Made by a program: the position numbers and the translations under genes | Notes under the pieces: generated by a model | Seen by the model: the letters and a program-made list of their open reading frames with translations, nothing else | The model's database searches: none | Told to the model about the DNA's origin: nothing | Part shown: piece after piece, positions 49,389 through 62,380 of the stretch | How positions within the stretch are numbered: position 1 is the stretch's first letter | Layout of the letters: each line of letters begins with the position of its first letter | NCBI RefSeq assembly: GCF_048773025.1 | Contig: NC_133569.1 | Coordinates: 7,192,001-7,256,000 of the forward strand | From: Camelus bactrianus | Lineage: Eukaryota; Chordata; Mammalia; Artiodactyla; Camelidae | Reading direction: 5' to 3' | DNA length: 64,000 bases

Positions 49389-52300
49389 CCAAATCGGTTT
49401 TACAGTGAAAACTGCAGGAACTTCAAACCGGCACTAGGAAACAGACTGAGAAACCAGAGTAAAAGTTTTTCCTGCAACCCGTTCCTTTTGTGCTAGATGA
49501 ACGAACGTCTCTCCACATGCTCAGTTCTGAGAGATATGTGTGTGTGAAAGCCGTCCTTCACCTAGCTTGTTGGGAACACAAAGTTTCTCTTCAGTTGCAA
49601 ACTCCACTCCATACATATATATGGGGAGGAACTAGCTCCAACTCGGTTTTACAGTGAAAACCGCAGGAACTTCAAACCGGCACTTGGAAACAGACTGAGA
49701 AACCAGAGTAAAAGTTTCACCTGCAACACGTTTCCTTTGTGCTAGATGAAAGAACGTCTCTCCACATGCTCAGTTCTGAGAGATAAGTGTGTGTGAAAGC
49801 CGTCCTTCACTTAGCTTGTTGGGAACACAAAGTTTCTCTTCATTTGCAAACTCCACTCGATACATATATATGGGGTGTTACTAGCTCCAACTCGGTTTTA
49901 CAGTGAAAACTGCAGGAACTTCAAACCGGCAGTAGTAAACAGACTGAGAAACCATAGTAAAAGTTTCACCTGCAACCCGTTCCCTTTGTGCTAGATGAAC
50001 GAACGTCTTTCCAAATGCTCAGTTCTGAGAGATAAGTGTGTGTGAAAGCCGTCCTTCACCTAGCTTGTTGGGAACACAAAGTTTCTCTTCAGTTGCAAAC
50101 TCCAATCCATACATATATATGGGGAAGTACTAGCTCCAACTCGGTTTTACAGTGAAAACTGCAGGAACTTCAGACCGGCACTAGGAAACAGACGGAGAAA
50201 CCAGAGTAAAGTTTCTCCTGCAACCCGTTTCCTTTGTGATAGTTGAACGAACGTCTCTCCACATGCTCAGTTCTGAGAGATAAGTGTGTGTGAAAGCCGT
50301 CCTTCAACTAGCTTGTTGGGAACACAAAGTTTCTCTTCAGTTGCAAACCCCACTGCAAACATATATATGGGAAGGAACTAGCTCCAACTCGGTTTTACAG
50401 TGAAAAATGCAGGAACTTCAAACCGGCACTAGGAAACAGACTGAGAAACCAGAGTAAAAGTTTCTCCTGCAACCCGTTCCCTTTGTGCTAGATAAATGAA
50501 CGTTTCTCCACATGCTCAGTTCTGAGAGATAAGTGTGTGTGAAAGCCGTACTTCACATAGCTTGTTGGGAACACAAAGTTTCTCTTCAGTTGCAAACTCC
50601 ACTCGATACATATATATGGGTAGGTACTAGCTCCAACTCGGTTTTACAGTGAAAACTGCAGGAACTTCAAACCGGCACTAGGAAACAGACTGAGAAACCA
50701 GAGTAAAAGTTTCTCCTGCAACCCATTCCCTTTGTGCTAGATGAACGAACGTCTCTCCACATGCTCAGTTCTGAGAGATAAGTGTGTGTGAAAGCCGTAC
50801 TTCACCTAGCTTGTTAGGAATACAAAGTTTCTCTTCAGTTGCAAACTCCACTCCATACATATATATGGGTTGGTACTAGCTCCAACTCGGTTTTACAGTG
50901 AAAACTGCAGGAACTTCTAACAGGCACTAGGAATCAGACTGAGAAACCAGAGTAAAAGTTTCTCCTGCAAACCTTTCCCTTTGTGCTAGATGAACGAACG
51001 TCTCTCCACATGCTCAGATCTGAGAGATAAGTGTGTGTGAATGCCGTCCTGCACCTAGCTTGTTGGGAACACAAAGTTTCTCTTCATTTGCAAACTCCAC
51101 TCCATACATATATATGGAGAGGTACTAGCTCCAACACGGTTTTACAGTGAAAACTGCAGAAAATTCTAAACGGCACTAGGAAACAGACTGAAAAACCAGA
51201 GTAAAAGTTTCTCCTGCAACCAGTTCCCTTTGTGCTAGATGAACGAACGTCTCTCCACATGCTCAGTTCTGAGAGATAAGTGTGTGTGAAAGCCGTCCTT
51301 CACCTAGTTTGTTGGGAACAAAAATTTTCTCTTCAGTTGCAAAATCCACTCCATACATATATATGGGGAGGTACTAGGTCCAACTCGGTTTTGCAGTGAA
51401 AACTGCAGGAACTTCAAACCGACACTAGGAAACAGACTGAGAAACCAGAGTAAAAATTTCTCCTGCAACCCTTTCCATTTGTGCTAGATGAACGAACGTC
51501 TCCTCACATGCTCAGTTCTGAGAGATAAGTGTGTGTGAAAGCCGTCCTTCACCTAGCTTGTTGGGAACAAAAAGTTTCTCTTCAGTTGCAAACTCCACTC
51601 CATACATATATATGGGGAGGAACTAGCTCCAACTCGGTTTTACAGTGAAAACTGCAGGAACTTCAAACCGGCACTAGGAAACAGACTGAGAAACCAGAGT
51701 AAAAGATTTTCCTGCAACCCGTTCCTTTTGTGCTAGATGAACGAACGTCTCTCCACATGCTCAGTTCTGAGAGATAAGTGTGTGTTAAAGCCGTCCTTCA
51801 CCTAGCTTGTTGGGAACAAAAAGTTTCTCTTCAGTTGCAAACTCAAATCCATACATATATATGGGGAGGTACTAGCTCCAACTCGGTTTTACAGTGAAAA
51901 CTGCAGGAACTTCAGACCGGCACTAGGAAACAGACGGAGAAACCAGAGTAAAGTTTCTCCTGCAACCCATTCCCATATTGCTAGATGAACGAACGTCTCT
52001 CCACATGCTCAGTTCTGAGAGATAAGTGTGTGTGAATGCCGTCCTGCACCTATCTTGTTGGGAACACAAAGTTTCTCTTCATTTGCAAACTCCACTCTAT
52101 ACATATATATGGGGAGGTACTAGCTCCAACTCGGATTTGCAGTGAAAACTGCAGGAACTTCAAACCGGCACTAGGAAACAGACTGAGAAACCAGAGTAAA
52201 AGTTTCTCCTGCAAACCGTTCCCTTTGTGCTAGATGAACGAATGTCTCTCCACATGCTCAGTTCTGAGAGATAAGTGAGTGTGAAAGCCGTCCTTCACCT

Positions 52301-53868
52301 AGCTTGTTGGGAACACAAAGTTTCTCTTCAGTTGTTAACTCCACTCCATACATATATATGGGGAGGTACTAGCCCCAACTCGGTTTTACAGTGATAACTG
52401 CAGGAACTTCAAACCGGCACTAGGAATCAGACTGAGAAACCAGAGTAAAAGTTTCTCCTGCAACCCGTTCCCTTTGTGCTAGATGAACGAACGTCTCTCC
52501 ACATGCGCAGTTCTGAGAGATAAGTGTGTGTGAAAGCCGTCCTTCACATAGCTTGTTGGGAAGAAAATGTTTCTCTTCATTTGCAAACTCCACTCCATAC
52601 ATATATATGGGGAGGGACTAGCTCCAACTCGGTTTTACAGTGAAAACTGCAGGAACTTCAAACCGGCTCTAGGAAACAGACTGAGAAACCAGAGTAAAAG
52701 TTTCTCCTTTAACCCGTTCCCTTTGTGCTAGATGAACGAACGTCTCTCCACCTGCTCTGTTCTGAGAGATAAGTGTGTGTGAATGCCGTCCTTCAGCTAG
52801 CTTGTTGGGAACACAAAGTTTCTCTTCAGTTTTAAACTCCACTTCATACATATATATGGGGAGGTACTAGCTCCAACTCGGTTTTACAGTGAAAACTGCA
52901 GGAACTTCAAACCGGCACTAGGAAACAGACTGAGAAAGCAGAGTAAAAGTTTCTCCTGCAAACCGTTCCCTTTGTGCTAGATGAGCGAACGTCTCTCCAC
53001 ATGCTCAGTTCTGAGAGATAAGTGTGTGTGAAAACCGTCCTTCACCTAGCTTGTTGGGAACACAAAGTTTCTCTTCAGTTGCAAACTCCAATTCATATAT
53101 ATATATGGGGAGGTACTAGCTCCAACTCGGTTTTACAGTGAAAACTTCAGGAAATTCAAACCGGCACTAGGAAACAGACTGAGAAACCAGAGTTAAAGTT
53201 TCTCCTGCAACCCGTTCCCTTTGTGCTAGATGAACGAAAGTCTCTCCACATGCTCAGTTCTGAGAGATAAGTGTGTGTGAAAGCCGTTCTTCACCTAGCT
53301 TGTTGGGAACACAAAGTTTCTCTTCTGTTGCAAACTCCAATCCATACATATATATGGGGAGGAACTAGCTACAAATCGGTTTTACAGTGAAAACTGCAGG
53401 AACTTCAAACCGGCACTAGGAAACAGACTGAGAAACCAGAGTAAAAGTTTCTCCAGCAACCCGTTCCCTTTGTGCTAGATGAACGAACGTCTCTCCGCAA
53501 GCTCAGTTCTGAGAGATAAGTGTGTGTGAAAGCCGTACTTCACCTTGCTTGTTGGGAACAAAAAGTTTCTCTTCAGTTGCAAACTCCACTCCATACATAT
53601 ATATGGGGAGGATCTAGCTCCAACTCGGTTTTACAGTGAAAACTGCAGGAACTTCAAACCGGCACTAGGAAACAGACTGAGAAACCAGAGTAAAAGTTTC
53701 TCATTCAAACCGTTCCCTTTGTGCTAGATGAACGAACGTCTCTCCACATGCTCAGTTCTGAGAGATAAGTGTGTGTGAAAGCCGTCCTTCACCTAGCTTG
53801 TTGGGAACACAAAGTTTCTCTTCAGGTGCAAACCCCACTCCATACATATATATGGGGAGGTACTAGCT
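49389..53868. repeat. Higher-order unit J, copy 1 (18 monomers, 4,480 bp)
   Basis: CCAAATCGG at 49,388 and 53,868, and GGGGTGTTAC at 49,872 and 54,352, give an offset of 4,480 bp. From 50,491 on, the offset to copy 2 is 3,983 and then 3,982 bp. Copy 1 therefore holds about two monomers (about 49.92-50.41 kb, with CCATAGTAAAAG and GATAGTTGAACG) that copy 2 lacks. Confidence 0.8.
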
Positions 53869-53928
53869 CCAAATCGGTTTTACAGTGAAAACTGCAGGAA
53901 CTTCAAACCGGCACTAGGAAACAGACTG
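52933..53928. repeat. Four-monomer cassette P, copy 1
   Basis: In order: GAGAAAGCAGAG with a lengthened ATATATATATGG tract; GAAAGTCTC with CTTCTGTTGC and CTACAAATCGG; CTCCAGCAACC (about 53,451) with CTCCGCAAGC and CACCTTGC; and CTCATTCAA. This copy has CCAATTCAT where copies 2-4 have CCACTTCAT. Confidence 0.75.
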
Positions 53929-56900
53929 AGAAACCAGAGTAAAAGTTTTTCCTGCAACCCGTTCCTTTTGTGCTAGATGAACGAACGTCTCTCCACATGC
54001 TCAGTTCTGAGAGATATGTGTGTGTGAAAGCCGTCCTTCACCTAGCTTGTTGGGAACACAAAGTTTCTCTTCAGTTGCAAACTCAACTCCATACATATAT
54101 ATGGGGAGGAACTAGCTCCAACTCGGTTTTACAGTGAAAACTGCAGGAACTTCAAACCGGCACTAGGAAACAGACTGAGAAACCAGAGTAAAAGTTTCAC
54201 CTGCAACACGTTTCCTTTGTGCTAGATGAAAGAACGTCTCTCCACATGCTCAGTTCTGAGAGATAAGTGTGTGTGAAAGCCGTCCTTCACTTAGCTTGTT
54301 GGGAACACAAAGTTTCTCTTCAGTTGCAAACTCCACTCGATACATATATATGGGGTGTTACTAGCTCCAACTCGGTTTTACAGTGAAAACTGCAGGAACT
54401 TCAAACCGGCACTAGGAAACAGACTGAGAAACCAGAGTAAAAGTTTCTCCTGCAACCCGTTCCCTTTGTGCTAGATAAATGAACGTTTCTCCACATGCTC
54501 AGTTCTGAGAGATAAGTGTGTGTGAAAGCCGTACTTCACATAGCTTGTTGGGAACACAAAGTTTCTCTTCAGTTGCAAACTCCACTCGATACATATATAT
54601 GGGTAGGTACTAGCTCCAACTCGGTTTTACAGTGAAAACTGCAGGAACTTCAAACCGGCACTAGGAAACAGACTGAGAAACCAGAGTAAAAGTTTCTCCT
54701 GCAACCCATTCCCTTTGTGCTAGATGAACGAACGTCTCTCCACATGCTCAGTTCTGAGAGATAAGTGTGTGTGAAAGCCGTACTTCACCTAGCTTGTTAG
54801 GAATACAAAGTTTCTCTTCAGTTGCAAACTCCACTCCATACATATATATGGGTTGGTACTAGCTCCAACTCGGTTTTACAGTGAAAACTGCAGGAACTTC
54901 TAACAGGCACTAGGAATCAGACTGAGAAACCAGAGTAAAAGTTTCTCCTGCAAACCTTTCCCTTTGTGCTAGATGAACGAACGTCTCTCCACATGCTCAG
55001 ATCTGAGAGATAAGTGTGTGTGAATGCCGTCCTGCACCTAGCTTGTTGGGAACACAAAGTTTCTCTTCATTTGCAAACTCCACTCCATACATATATATGG
55101 AGAGGTACTAGCTCCAACACGGTTTTACAGTGAAAACTGCAGAAAATTCTAAACGGCACTAGGAAACAGACTGAAAAACCAGAGTAAAAGTTTCTCCTGC
55201 AACCAGTTCCATTTGTGCTAGATGAACGAACGTCTCTCCACATGCTCAGTTCTGAGAGATAAGTGTGTGTGAAAGCCGTCCTTCACCTAGTTTGTTGGGA
55301 ACAAAAATTTTCTCTTCAGTTGCAAAATCCACTCCATACATATATATGGGGAGGTACTAGGTCCAACTCGGTTTTGCAGTGAAAACTGCAGGAACTTCAA
55401 ACCGACACTAGGAAACAGACTGAGAAACCAGAGAAAAATTTCTCCTGCAACCCTTTCCATTTGTGCTAGATGAACGAACGTCTCCTCACATGCTCAGTTC
55501 TGAGAGATAAGTGTGTGTGAAAGCCGTCCTTCACCTAGCTTGTTGGGAACAAAAAGTTTCTCTTCAGTTGCAAACTCCACTCCATACATATATATGGGGA
55601 GGAACTAGCTCCAACTCGGTTTTACAGTGAAAACTGCAGGAACTTCAAACCGGCACTAGGAAACAGACTGAGAAACCAGAGGAAAAGTTTTTCCTGCAAC
55701 CCGTTCCTTTTGTGCTAGATGAACGAACGTCTCTCCACATGCTCAGTTCTGAGAGATAAGTGTGTGTTAAAGCCGTCCTTCACCTAGCTTGTTGGGAACA
55801 AAAAGTTTCTCTTCAGTTGCAAACTCAAATCCATACATATATATGGGGAGGTACTAGCTCCAACTCGGTTTTACAGTGAAAACTGCAGGAACTTCAGACC
55901 GGCACTAGGAAACAGACAGAGAAACCAGAGTAAAGTTTCTCCTGCAACCCATTCCCATATTGCTAGATGAACGAACGTCTCTCCACATGCTCAGTTCTGA
56001 GAGATAAGTGTGTGTGAATGCCGTCCTGCACCTATCTTGTTGGGAACACAAAGTTTCTCTTCATTTGCAAACTCCACTCTATACATATATATGGGGAGGT
56101 ACTAGCTCCAACTCGGATTTGCAGTGAAAACTGCAGGAACTTCAAACCGGCACTAGGAAACAGACTGAGAAACCAGAGTAAAAGTTTCTCCTGCAAACCG
56201 TTCCCTTTGTGCTAGATGAACGAACGTCTCTCCACATGCTCAGTTCTGAGAGATAAGTGAGTGTGAAAGCCGTCCTTCACCTAGCTTGTTGGGAACACAA
56301 AGTTCCTCTTCAGTTGCTAACTCCACTCCATACATATATATGGGGAGGTACTAGCCCCAACTCGGTTTTACAGTGATAACTGCAGGAACTTCAAACCGGC
56401 ACTAGGAATCAGACTGAGAAACCAGAGTAAAAGTTTCTCCTGCAACCCGTTCCCTTTGTGCTAGATGAACGAACGTCTCTCCACATGCGCAGTTCTGAGA
56501 GATAAGTGTGTGTGAAAGCCGTCCTTCACATAGCTTGTTGGGAAGAAAATGTTTCTCTTCATTTGCAAACTCCACTCCATACATATATATGGGGAGGGAC
56601 TAGCTCCAACTCGGTTTTACAGTGAAAACTGCAGGAACTTCAAACCGGCTCTAGGAAACTGACTGAGAAACCAGAGTAAAAGTTTCTCCTTTAACACGTT
56701 CCCTTTGTGCTAGATGAACGAACGTCTCTCCACCTGCTCTGTTCTGAGAGATAAGTGTGTGTGAATGCCGTCCTTCAGCTAGCTTGTTGGGAACACAAAG
56801 TTTCTCTTCAGTTTTAAACTCCACTTCATACATATATATGGGGAGGTACTAGCTCCAACTCGGTTTTACAGTGAAAACTGCAGGAACTTCAAACCGGCAC

Positions 56901-57845
56901 TAGGAAACAGACTGAGAAAGCAGAGTAAAAGTTTCTCCTGCAAACCGTTCCCTTTGTGCTAGATGAGCGAACGTCTCTCCACATGCTCAGTTCTGAGAGA
57001 TAAGTGTGTGTGAAAACCGTCCTTCACCTAGCTTGTTGGGAACACAAAGTTTCTCTTCAGTTGCAAACTCCACTTCATATATATATATGGGGAGGTACTA
57101 GCTCCAACTCGGTTTTACAGTGAAAACTTCAGGAAATTCAAACCGGCACTAGGAAACAGACTGAGAAACCAGAGTTAAAGTTTCTCCTGCAACCCGTTCC
57201 CTTTGTGCTAGATGAACGAAAGTCTCTCCACATGCTCAGTTCTGAGAGATAAGTGTGTGTGAAAGCCGTTCTTCACCTAGCTTGTTGGGAACACAAAGTT
57301 TCTCTTCTGTTGCAAACTCCAATCCATACATATATATGGGGAGGAACTAGCTACAAATCGGTTTTACAGTGAAAACTGCAGGAACTTCAAACCGGCACTA
57401 GGAAACAGACTGAGAAACCAGAGTAAAAGTTTCTCCAGCAACCCGTTCCCTTTGTGCTAGATGAACGAACGTCTCTCCGCAAGCTCAGTTCTGAGAGATA
57501 AGTGTGTGTGAAAGCCGTACTTCACCTTGCTTGTTGGGAACAAAAAGTTTCTCTTCAGTTGCAAACTCCACTCCATACATATATATGGGGAGGATCTAGC
57601 TCCAACTCGGTTTTACAGTGAAAACTGCAGGAACTTCAAACCGGCACTAGGAAACAGACTGAGAAACCAGAGTAAAAGTTTCTCATTCAAACCGTTCCCT
57701 TTGTGCTAGATGAACGAACGTCTCTCCACATGCTCAGTTCTGAGAGATAAGTGTGTGTGAAAGCCGTCCTTCATCTAGCTTGTTGGGAACACAAAGTTTC
57801 TCTTCAGGTGCAAACCCCACTCCATACATATATATGGGGAGGTAC
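53869..57845. repeat. Higher-order unit J, copy 2 (16 monomers, ~3,977 bp)
   Basis: Between 52,036-53,727 and 56,018-57,709 I count about five or six differences in 1.7 kb (for example AATGTC/AACGTC, GTTGTTAAC/GTTGCTAAC, AACCCG/AACACG, CCAATTC/CCACTTC), near 99.6% identity. The joint between copies lies between CAGGTGCAAACCCC (53,823) and CCAAATCGG (53,868). Confidence 0.8.
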
Positions 57846-57910
57846 TAGCTCCAACTCGGTTTTACAGTGAAAACTGCAGGAACTTCAAACCGGCACTAGG
57901 AAACAGACTG
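56915..57910. repeat. Four-monomer cassette P, copy 2 (996 bp)
   Basis: Lies 3,982 bp from copy 1 and closes unit J copy 2. It is followed by monomers marked GATAAACCAGAG (57,909), which also follow copy 3. The K unit therefore begins from this cassette. Confidence 0.75.
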
Positions 57911-59803
57911 ATAAACCAGAGTAAAATTTCTCCTGCAACCCGTTCCCTTTGTGCTAGATGAACGAACGTCTCTCCACATGCTCAGTTCTGAGAGATAAGT
58001 GTGTGTGAAAGCCGTCCTTCACCTAGCTTGTTGGGAACACTAAGTTTCTCTTCGGTTGCAAACTCCACTCCATACATATATATGGGGAGGTACTAGCTCC
58101 AACACGGTTTTACAGTGAAAACTGCAGGAACTTCAAACTGGCACTAGGAAACAGACTGAGAAACCAGAGTAAAATTTCTCCTGCAACCCGTTCCCTTTGT
58201 GCTAGATGAACGAACGTGTCTCCACATGCTCAGTTCTGAGAGATAAGTGTGTGTGAAAGCCGTCCTTCACCTAGCTTGTTGGGAACACAAAGTTTCTCTT
58301 CAGTTGCAAACCCCACTCCATACATATATATGGGGAGGTACTAGCTCCAACTCGGTTTTACAGTGAAAACTGCAGGAACTTCAAACCGGCACTAGGAAAC
58401 AGACTGATAAACCAGAGTAAAATTTCTCCTGCAACCCGTTCCCTTTGTTCTAGATGAACGAACGTCTCTCCACATGCTCAGTTCTGAGAGATAAGTGTGT
58501 TTGAAAGCCGTCCTTCACCTAACTTGTTGGGAACACTATGTTCTCTTCAGTTGCAAACTCCACTCCATACATATATATGGGGAGGTACTAGCTCCAACAC
58601 GGTTTTACAGTGAAAACTGCAGGAACTTCAAACCTGCACTAGGAAACAGACTGAGAAACCAGAGTAAAAGTTTCTCCTGCAACCCTTTCCCTTTGTGCTA
58701 GATGAACGAACGTCTCTCCACATGCTCAGTTCTGAGAGATAAGTGTGTGTTAAAGCCGTCCTTCAACTAGCTTGTTGGGAACAAAAAGTTTCTCTTCAGT
58801 TGCAAACTCCACTCCATACATATATATGGGGAGGTACTAGCTCGAACTCGGTTTTACAGTGAAAACTGCAGGAACTTGAAACAGGCACTAGGAAACAGAC
58901 TGAGAAACCAGAGTAAAAGTTTCTCCTGCAAACCGTTCCCTTTGTGCTAGATGAACGAACGTCTCTCCACATGCGCAGTTCTGAGAGATAATTGTGTGTG
59001 AAAGCCGTCCTTCACCTGCTTGTTGGGAACACAAAGTTTCTCTTCAGTTGCAAACTCCACTCCATACACGTATATGTGTATGTACTAGCTCCAACACGGT
59101 TTTACAGTGAAAACTGCAGGAACTTCAAACCGGCACTAGGAAACCGACTGAGAAACCAGAGTAAATTTTCTCCTGCAAACCGTTCCCTTTGTGCTAAATG
59201 AACGAACGTCCCTCCACATGCTCAATTCTGAGAGATAAGTGTGTGTGAAAGCAGTCCTTCACCTAGCTTGTTGGGAACAAAAAGTTTCTCTTCATTTGCA
59301 AACTCCACTCCATACATATATATGGAGAGGGACTAGCACCAACTCGGTTTTACAGTGAAAACTGCAGGAACTTCAAACCGGCACTAGGAAACTGACTGAG
59401 AAACCAGAGTAAAAGTTTTTCCTGCAACCGGTTCCCTTTGTGCTAGATGAACGAACGTGTCTCCACATGCTCAGTTCTGAGAGATAAGTGTGTGTGAAAG
59501 CCGTACTTCAGTTAGCTTGTTGGGAACACAAAGTTTCTCTTCAGTTTTAAACTCCACTTCATACATATATATGGGGAGGTACAAGCTCCAACTCGGTTTT
59601 ACAGTGAAAACTGCAGGAACTTCAAACCGGCACTAGGAAACAGACTGAGAAACCAGAGTAAAAGTTTCTCCTGCAAACCGTTCCCTTTGTGCTAGATGAA
59701 CGAACGTCTCTCCACATGCTCAGTTCTGAGAGATAAGTGTGTGTGAAAACCGTCCTTCACCTAGCTTGTTGGGAACACAAAGTTTCTCTTCAGTTGCCAA
59801 CTC
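57071..59803. repeat. Higher-order unit K, copy 1 (11 monomers, 2,733 bp)
   Basis: Runs from the CACTTCATATATATATATGG mark at 57,071 to the same mark at 59,804. After cassette P it holds monomers with GATAAACC and CACTAAGTTTC, a pair with CTTCAACTAGC and GAACTTGAAACAGG, the palindrome monomer at 59,065, and one with AAACTGACTG and CAACCGGTTCC. Confidence 0.75.
59065..59080. repeat. Imperfect palindrome TACACGTATATGTGTA
   Basis: Replaces the usual TACATATATATGGGGA. Arms TACAC/GTGTA pair perfectly and the centre GTATAT is nearly self-complementary (G opposite T). Found only in unit K. Confidence 0.6.
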
Positions 59804-60643
59804 CACTTCATATATATATATGGGAAGGTACTAGCTCCAACTCGGTTTTACAGTGAAAACTTCAGGAAATTCAAACCGGCACTAGGAAACAGACTGAGAA
59901 ACCAGAGTTAAAGTTTCTCCTGCAACCCGTTCCCTTTGTGCTAGATGAACGAAAGTCTCTCCACATGCTCAGTTCTGAGAGATAAGTGTGTGTGAAAGCC
60001 GTTCTTCACCTAGCTTGTTGGGAACACAAAGTTTCTCTTCTGTTGCAAACTCCAATCCATACATATATATGGGGAGGAACTAGCTACAAATCGGTTTTAC
60101 AGTGAAAACTGCAGGAACTTCAAACCGGCACTAGGAAACAGACTGAGAAACCAGAGTAAAAGTTTCTCCAGCAACCCGTTCCCTTTGTGCTAGATGAACG
60201 AACGTCTCTCCGCAAGCTCAGTTCTGAGAGATAAGTGTGTGTGAAAGCCGTACTTCACCTTGCTTGTTGGGAACAAAAAGTTTTTCTTCAGTTGGAAACT
60301 CCACTCCATACATATATATGGGGAGGAACTAGCTCCAACTCGGTTTTACAGTGAAAACTGCAGGAACTTCAAACCGGCACTAGGAAACAGACTGAGAAAC
60401 CAGAGTAAAAGTTTCTCATTCAACCCGTTCCCTTTGTGCTAGATGAACGAACGTCTCTCCACATGCTCAGTTCTGAGAGATAAGTGTGTGTGAAAGCCGT
60501 CCTTCACCTAGCTTGTTGGGAACACAAAGTTTCTCTTCAGTTGCTAACCCCACTCCATACATATATATGGGGAGGTACTAGCTCCAACTCGGTTTTACAG
60601 TGAAAACTGCAGGAACTTCAAACCGGCACTAGGAAACAGACTG
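59648..60643. repeat. Four-monomer cassette P, copy 3 (996 bp)
   Basis: Lies 2,733 bp (11 monomers) from copy 2. The first monomer has an ordinary GAGAAACC and GTTGCCAAC, and the tract is followed by GGGAAGG. The last reads CTCATTCAACCCG where copies 1 and 2 read CTCATTCAAACCG. Confidence 0.75.
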
Positions 60644-61635
60644 ATAAACCAGAGTAAAATTTCTCCTGCAAACCGTTCCCTTTGTGCTAGATGAACGAAC
60701 GTCTCTCCACATGCTCAGTTCTGAGAGATAAGTGTGTGTGAAAGCCGTCCTTCACCTAGCTTGTTGGGAACACTAAGTTTCTCTTCGGTTGCAAACTCCA
60801 CTCCATACATATATATGGGGAGGTACTAGCTCCAACACGGTTTTACAGTGAAAACTGCAGGAACTTCAAACCGGCACTAGGAAACAGACTGAGAAACCAG
60901 AGTTAAATTTCTCCTGCAACCCGTTCCCTTTGTGCTAGATGAACGAACGTCTCTCCACATGCTCAGTTCTGAGAGATAAGTGTGTGTGAAAGCCGTCCTT
61001 CACCTAGCTTGTTGGGAACACAAAGTTTCTCTTCAGTTGCAAACCCCACTCCATACATATATATGGGGAGGTACAAGCTCCAACTCGGTTTTACAGTGAA
61101 AACTGCAGGAACTTCAAACCGGCACTAGGAAACAGACTGATAAACCAGAGTAAAATTTCTCCTGCAAACCGTTCCCTTTGTGCTAGATGAACGAACGTCT
61201 CTCCACATGCTCAGTTCTGAGAGATAAGTGTGTTTGAAAGCCGTCCTTCACCTAACTTGTTGAGAACACTAAGTTCTCTTCAGTTGCAAACTCCACTCCA
61301 TACATATATATGGGGAGGTACTAGCTCCAACACGGTTTTACAGTGAAAACTGCAGGAACTTCAAACCGGCACTAGGAAACAGACTTAGAAACCAGAGTAA
61401 AAGTTTCTCCTGCAACACTTTCCATTTGTGCTAGATGAACGAACGTCTCTCCACATGCTCAGTTCTGAGAGATAAGTGTGTGTTAAAGCCGTCCTTCAAC
61501 TAGCTTGTTGGGAACAAAAAGTTTCTCTTCAGTTGCAAACTCCACTCCATACATATATATGGGGAGGTACTAGCTCGAACTCGGTTTTACAGTGAAAACT
61601 GCAGGAACTTGAAACAGGCACTAGGAAACAGACTG

Positions 61636-62380
61636 AGAAACCAGAGTAAAAGTTTCTCCTGCAACCCGTTCCCTTTGTGCTAGATGAACGAACGTCTCTC
61701 CACATGCGCAGTTCTGAGAGATAAGTGTGTGTGAAAGCCGTCCTTCACCTGCTTGTTGGGAACACAAAGTTTCTCTTCAGTTGCAAACTCCACTCCATAC
61801 ACGTATATGTGTATGTACTAGCTCCAACACGGTTTTACAGTGAAAACTGCAGGAACATCAAACCGGCACTAGGAAACCGACTGAGAAACCAGAGTAAATT
61901 TTCTCCTGCAAACCGTTCCCTTTCTGCTAAATGAACGAACGTCCCTCCATATGCTCAATTCTGAGAGATAAGTGTGTGTGAAAGCCGTCCTTCACCTAGC
62001 TTGTTGGGAACAAAAAGTTTCTCTTAATTTGCAAACTCCACTCCTTACATATATATGGGGAGGTACTAGCTCCAACTCGGTTTTACAGTGAAAACTGCAG
62101 GAACTTCAAACCGGCACTAGGAAACTGACTGAGAAACCAGAGTAAAAGTTTTTCCTGCAACCGGTTCCCTTTGTGCTAGATGAACGAAAGTGTCTCCACA
62201 TGCTCAGTTCTGAGAGATAAGTGTGTGTGAAAGCCGTACTTCAGGTAGCTTGTTGGGAACACAAAGTTTCTCTTCAGTTGCAAACTCCACTCGATACATA
62301 TATATGGGGAGGTACTAGCTCCAACTATGTTTTAGAGTGAAAAGTGCAGGAACTTCAAACCGGCACTAGGAATCAGACTG
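61636..62380. repeat. Three-monomer internal duplication in K, copy 1 (745 bp)
   Basis: Carries TACACGTATATGTGTA, AAACCGACTG, GTAAATTTTCTCC, GTCCCTCC, CTCAATTCTG, CTTAATTTGC and AAACTGACTG in order. Its last 100 bp (TCGATAC, CTATGTTTTAGAG) are of a different subtype from those of copy 2. Confidence 0.7.
61798..61813. repeat. Imperfect palindrome TACACGTATATGTGTA, second copy
   Basis: Identical to the one 2,733 bp upstream. It lies in the first half of the 745-bp internal duplication and is followed by TGTACTAGCTCCAACACGG. Confidence 0.6.
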
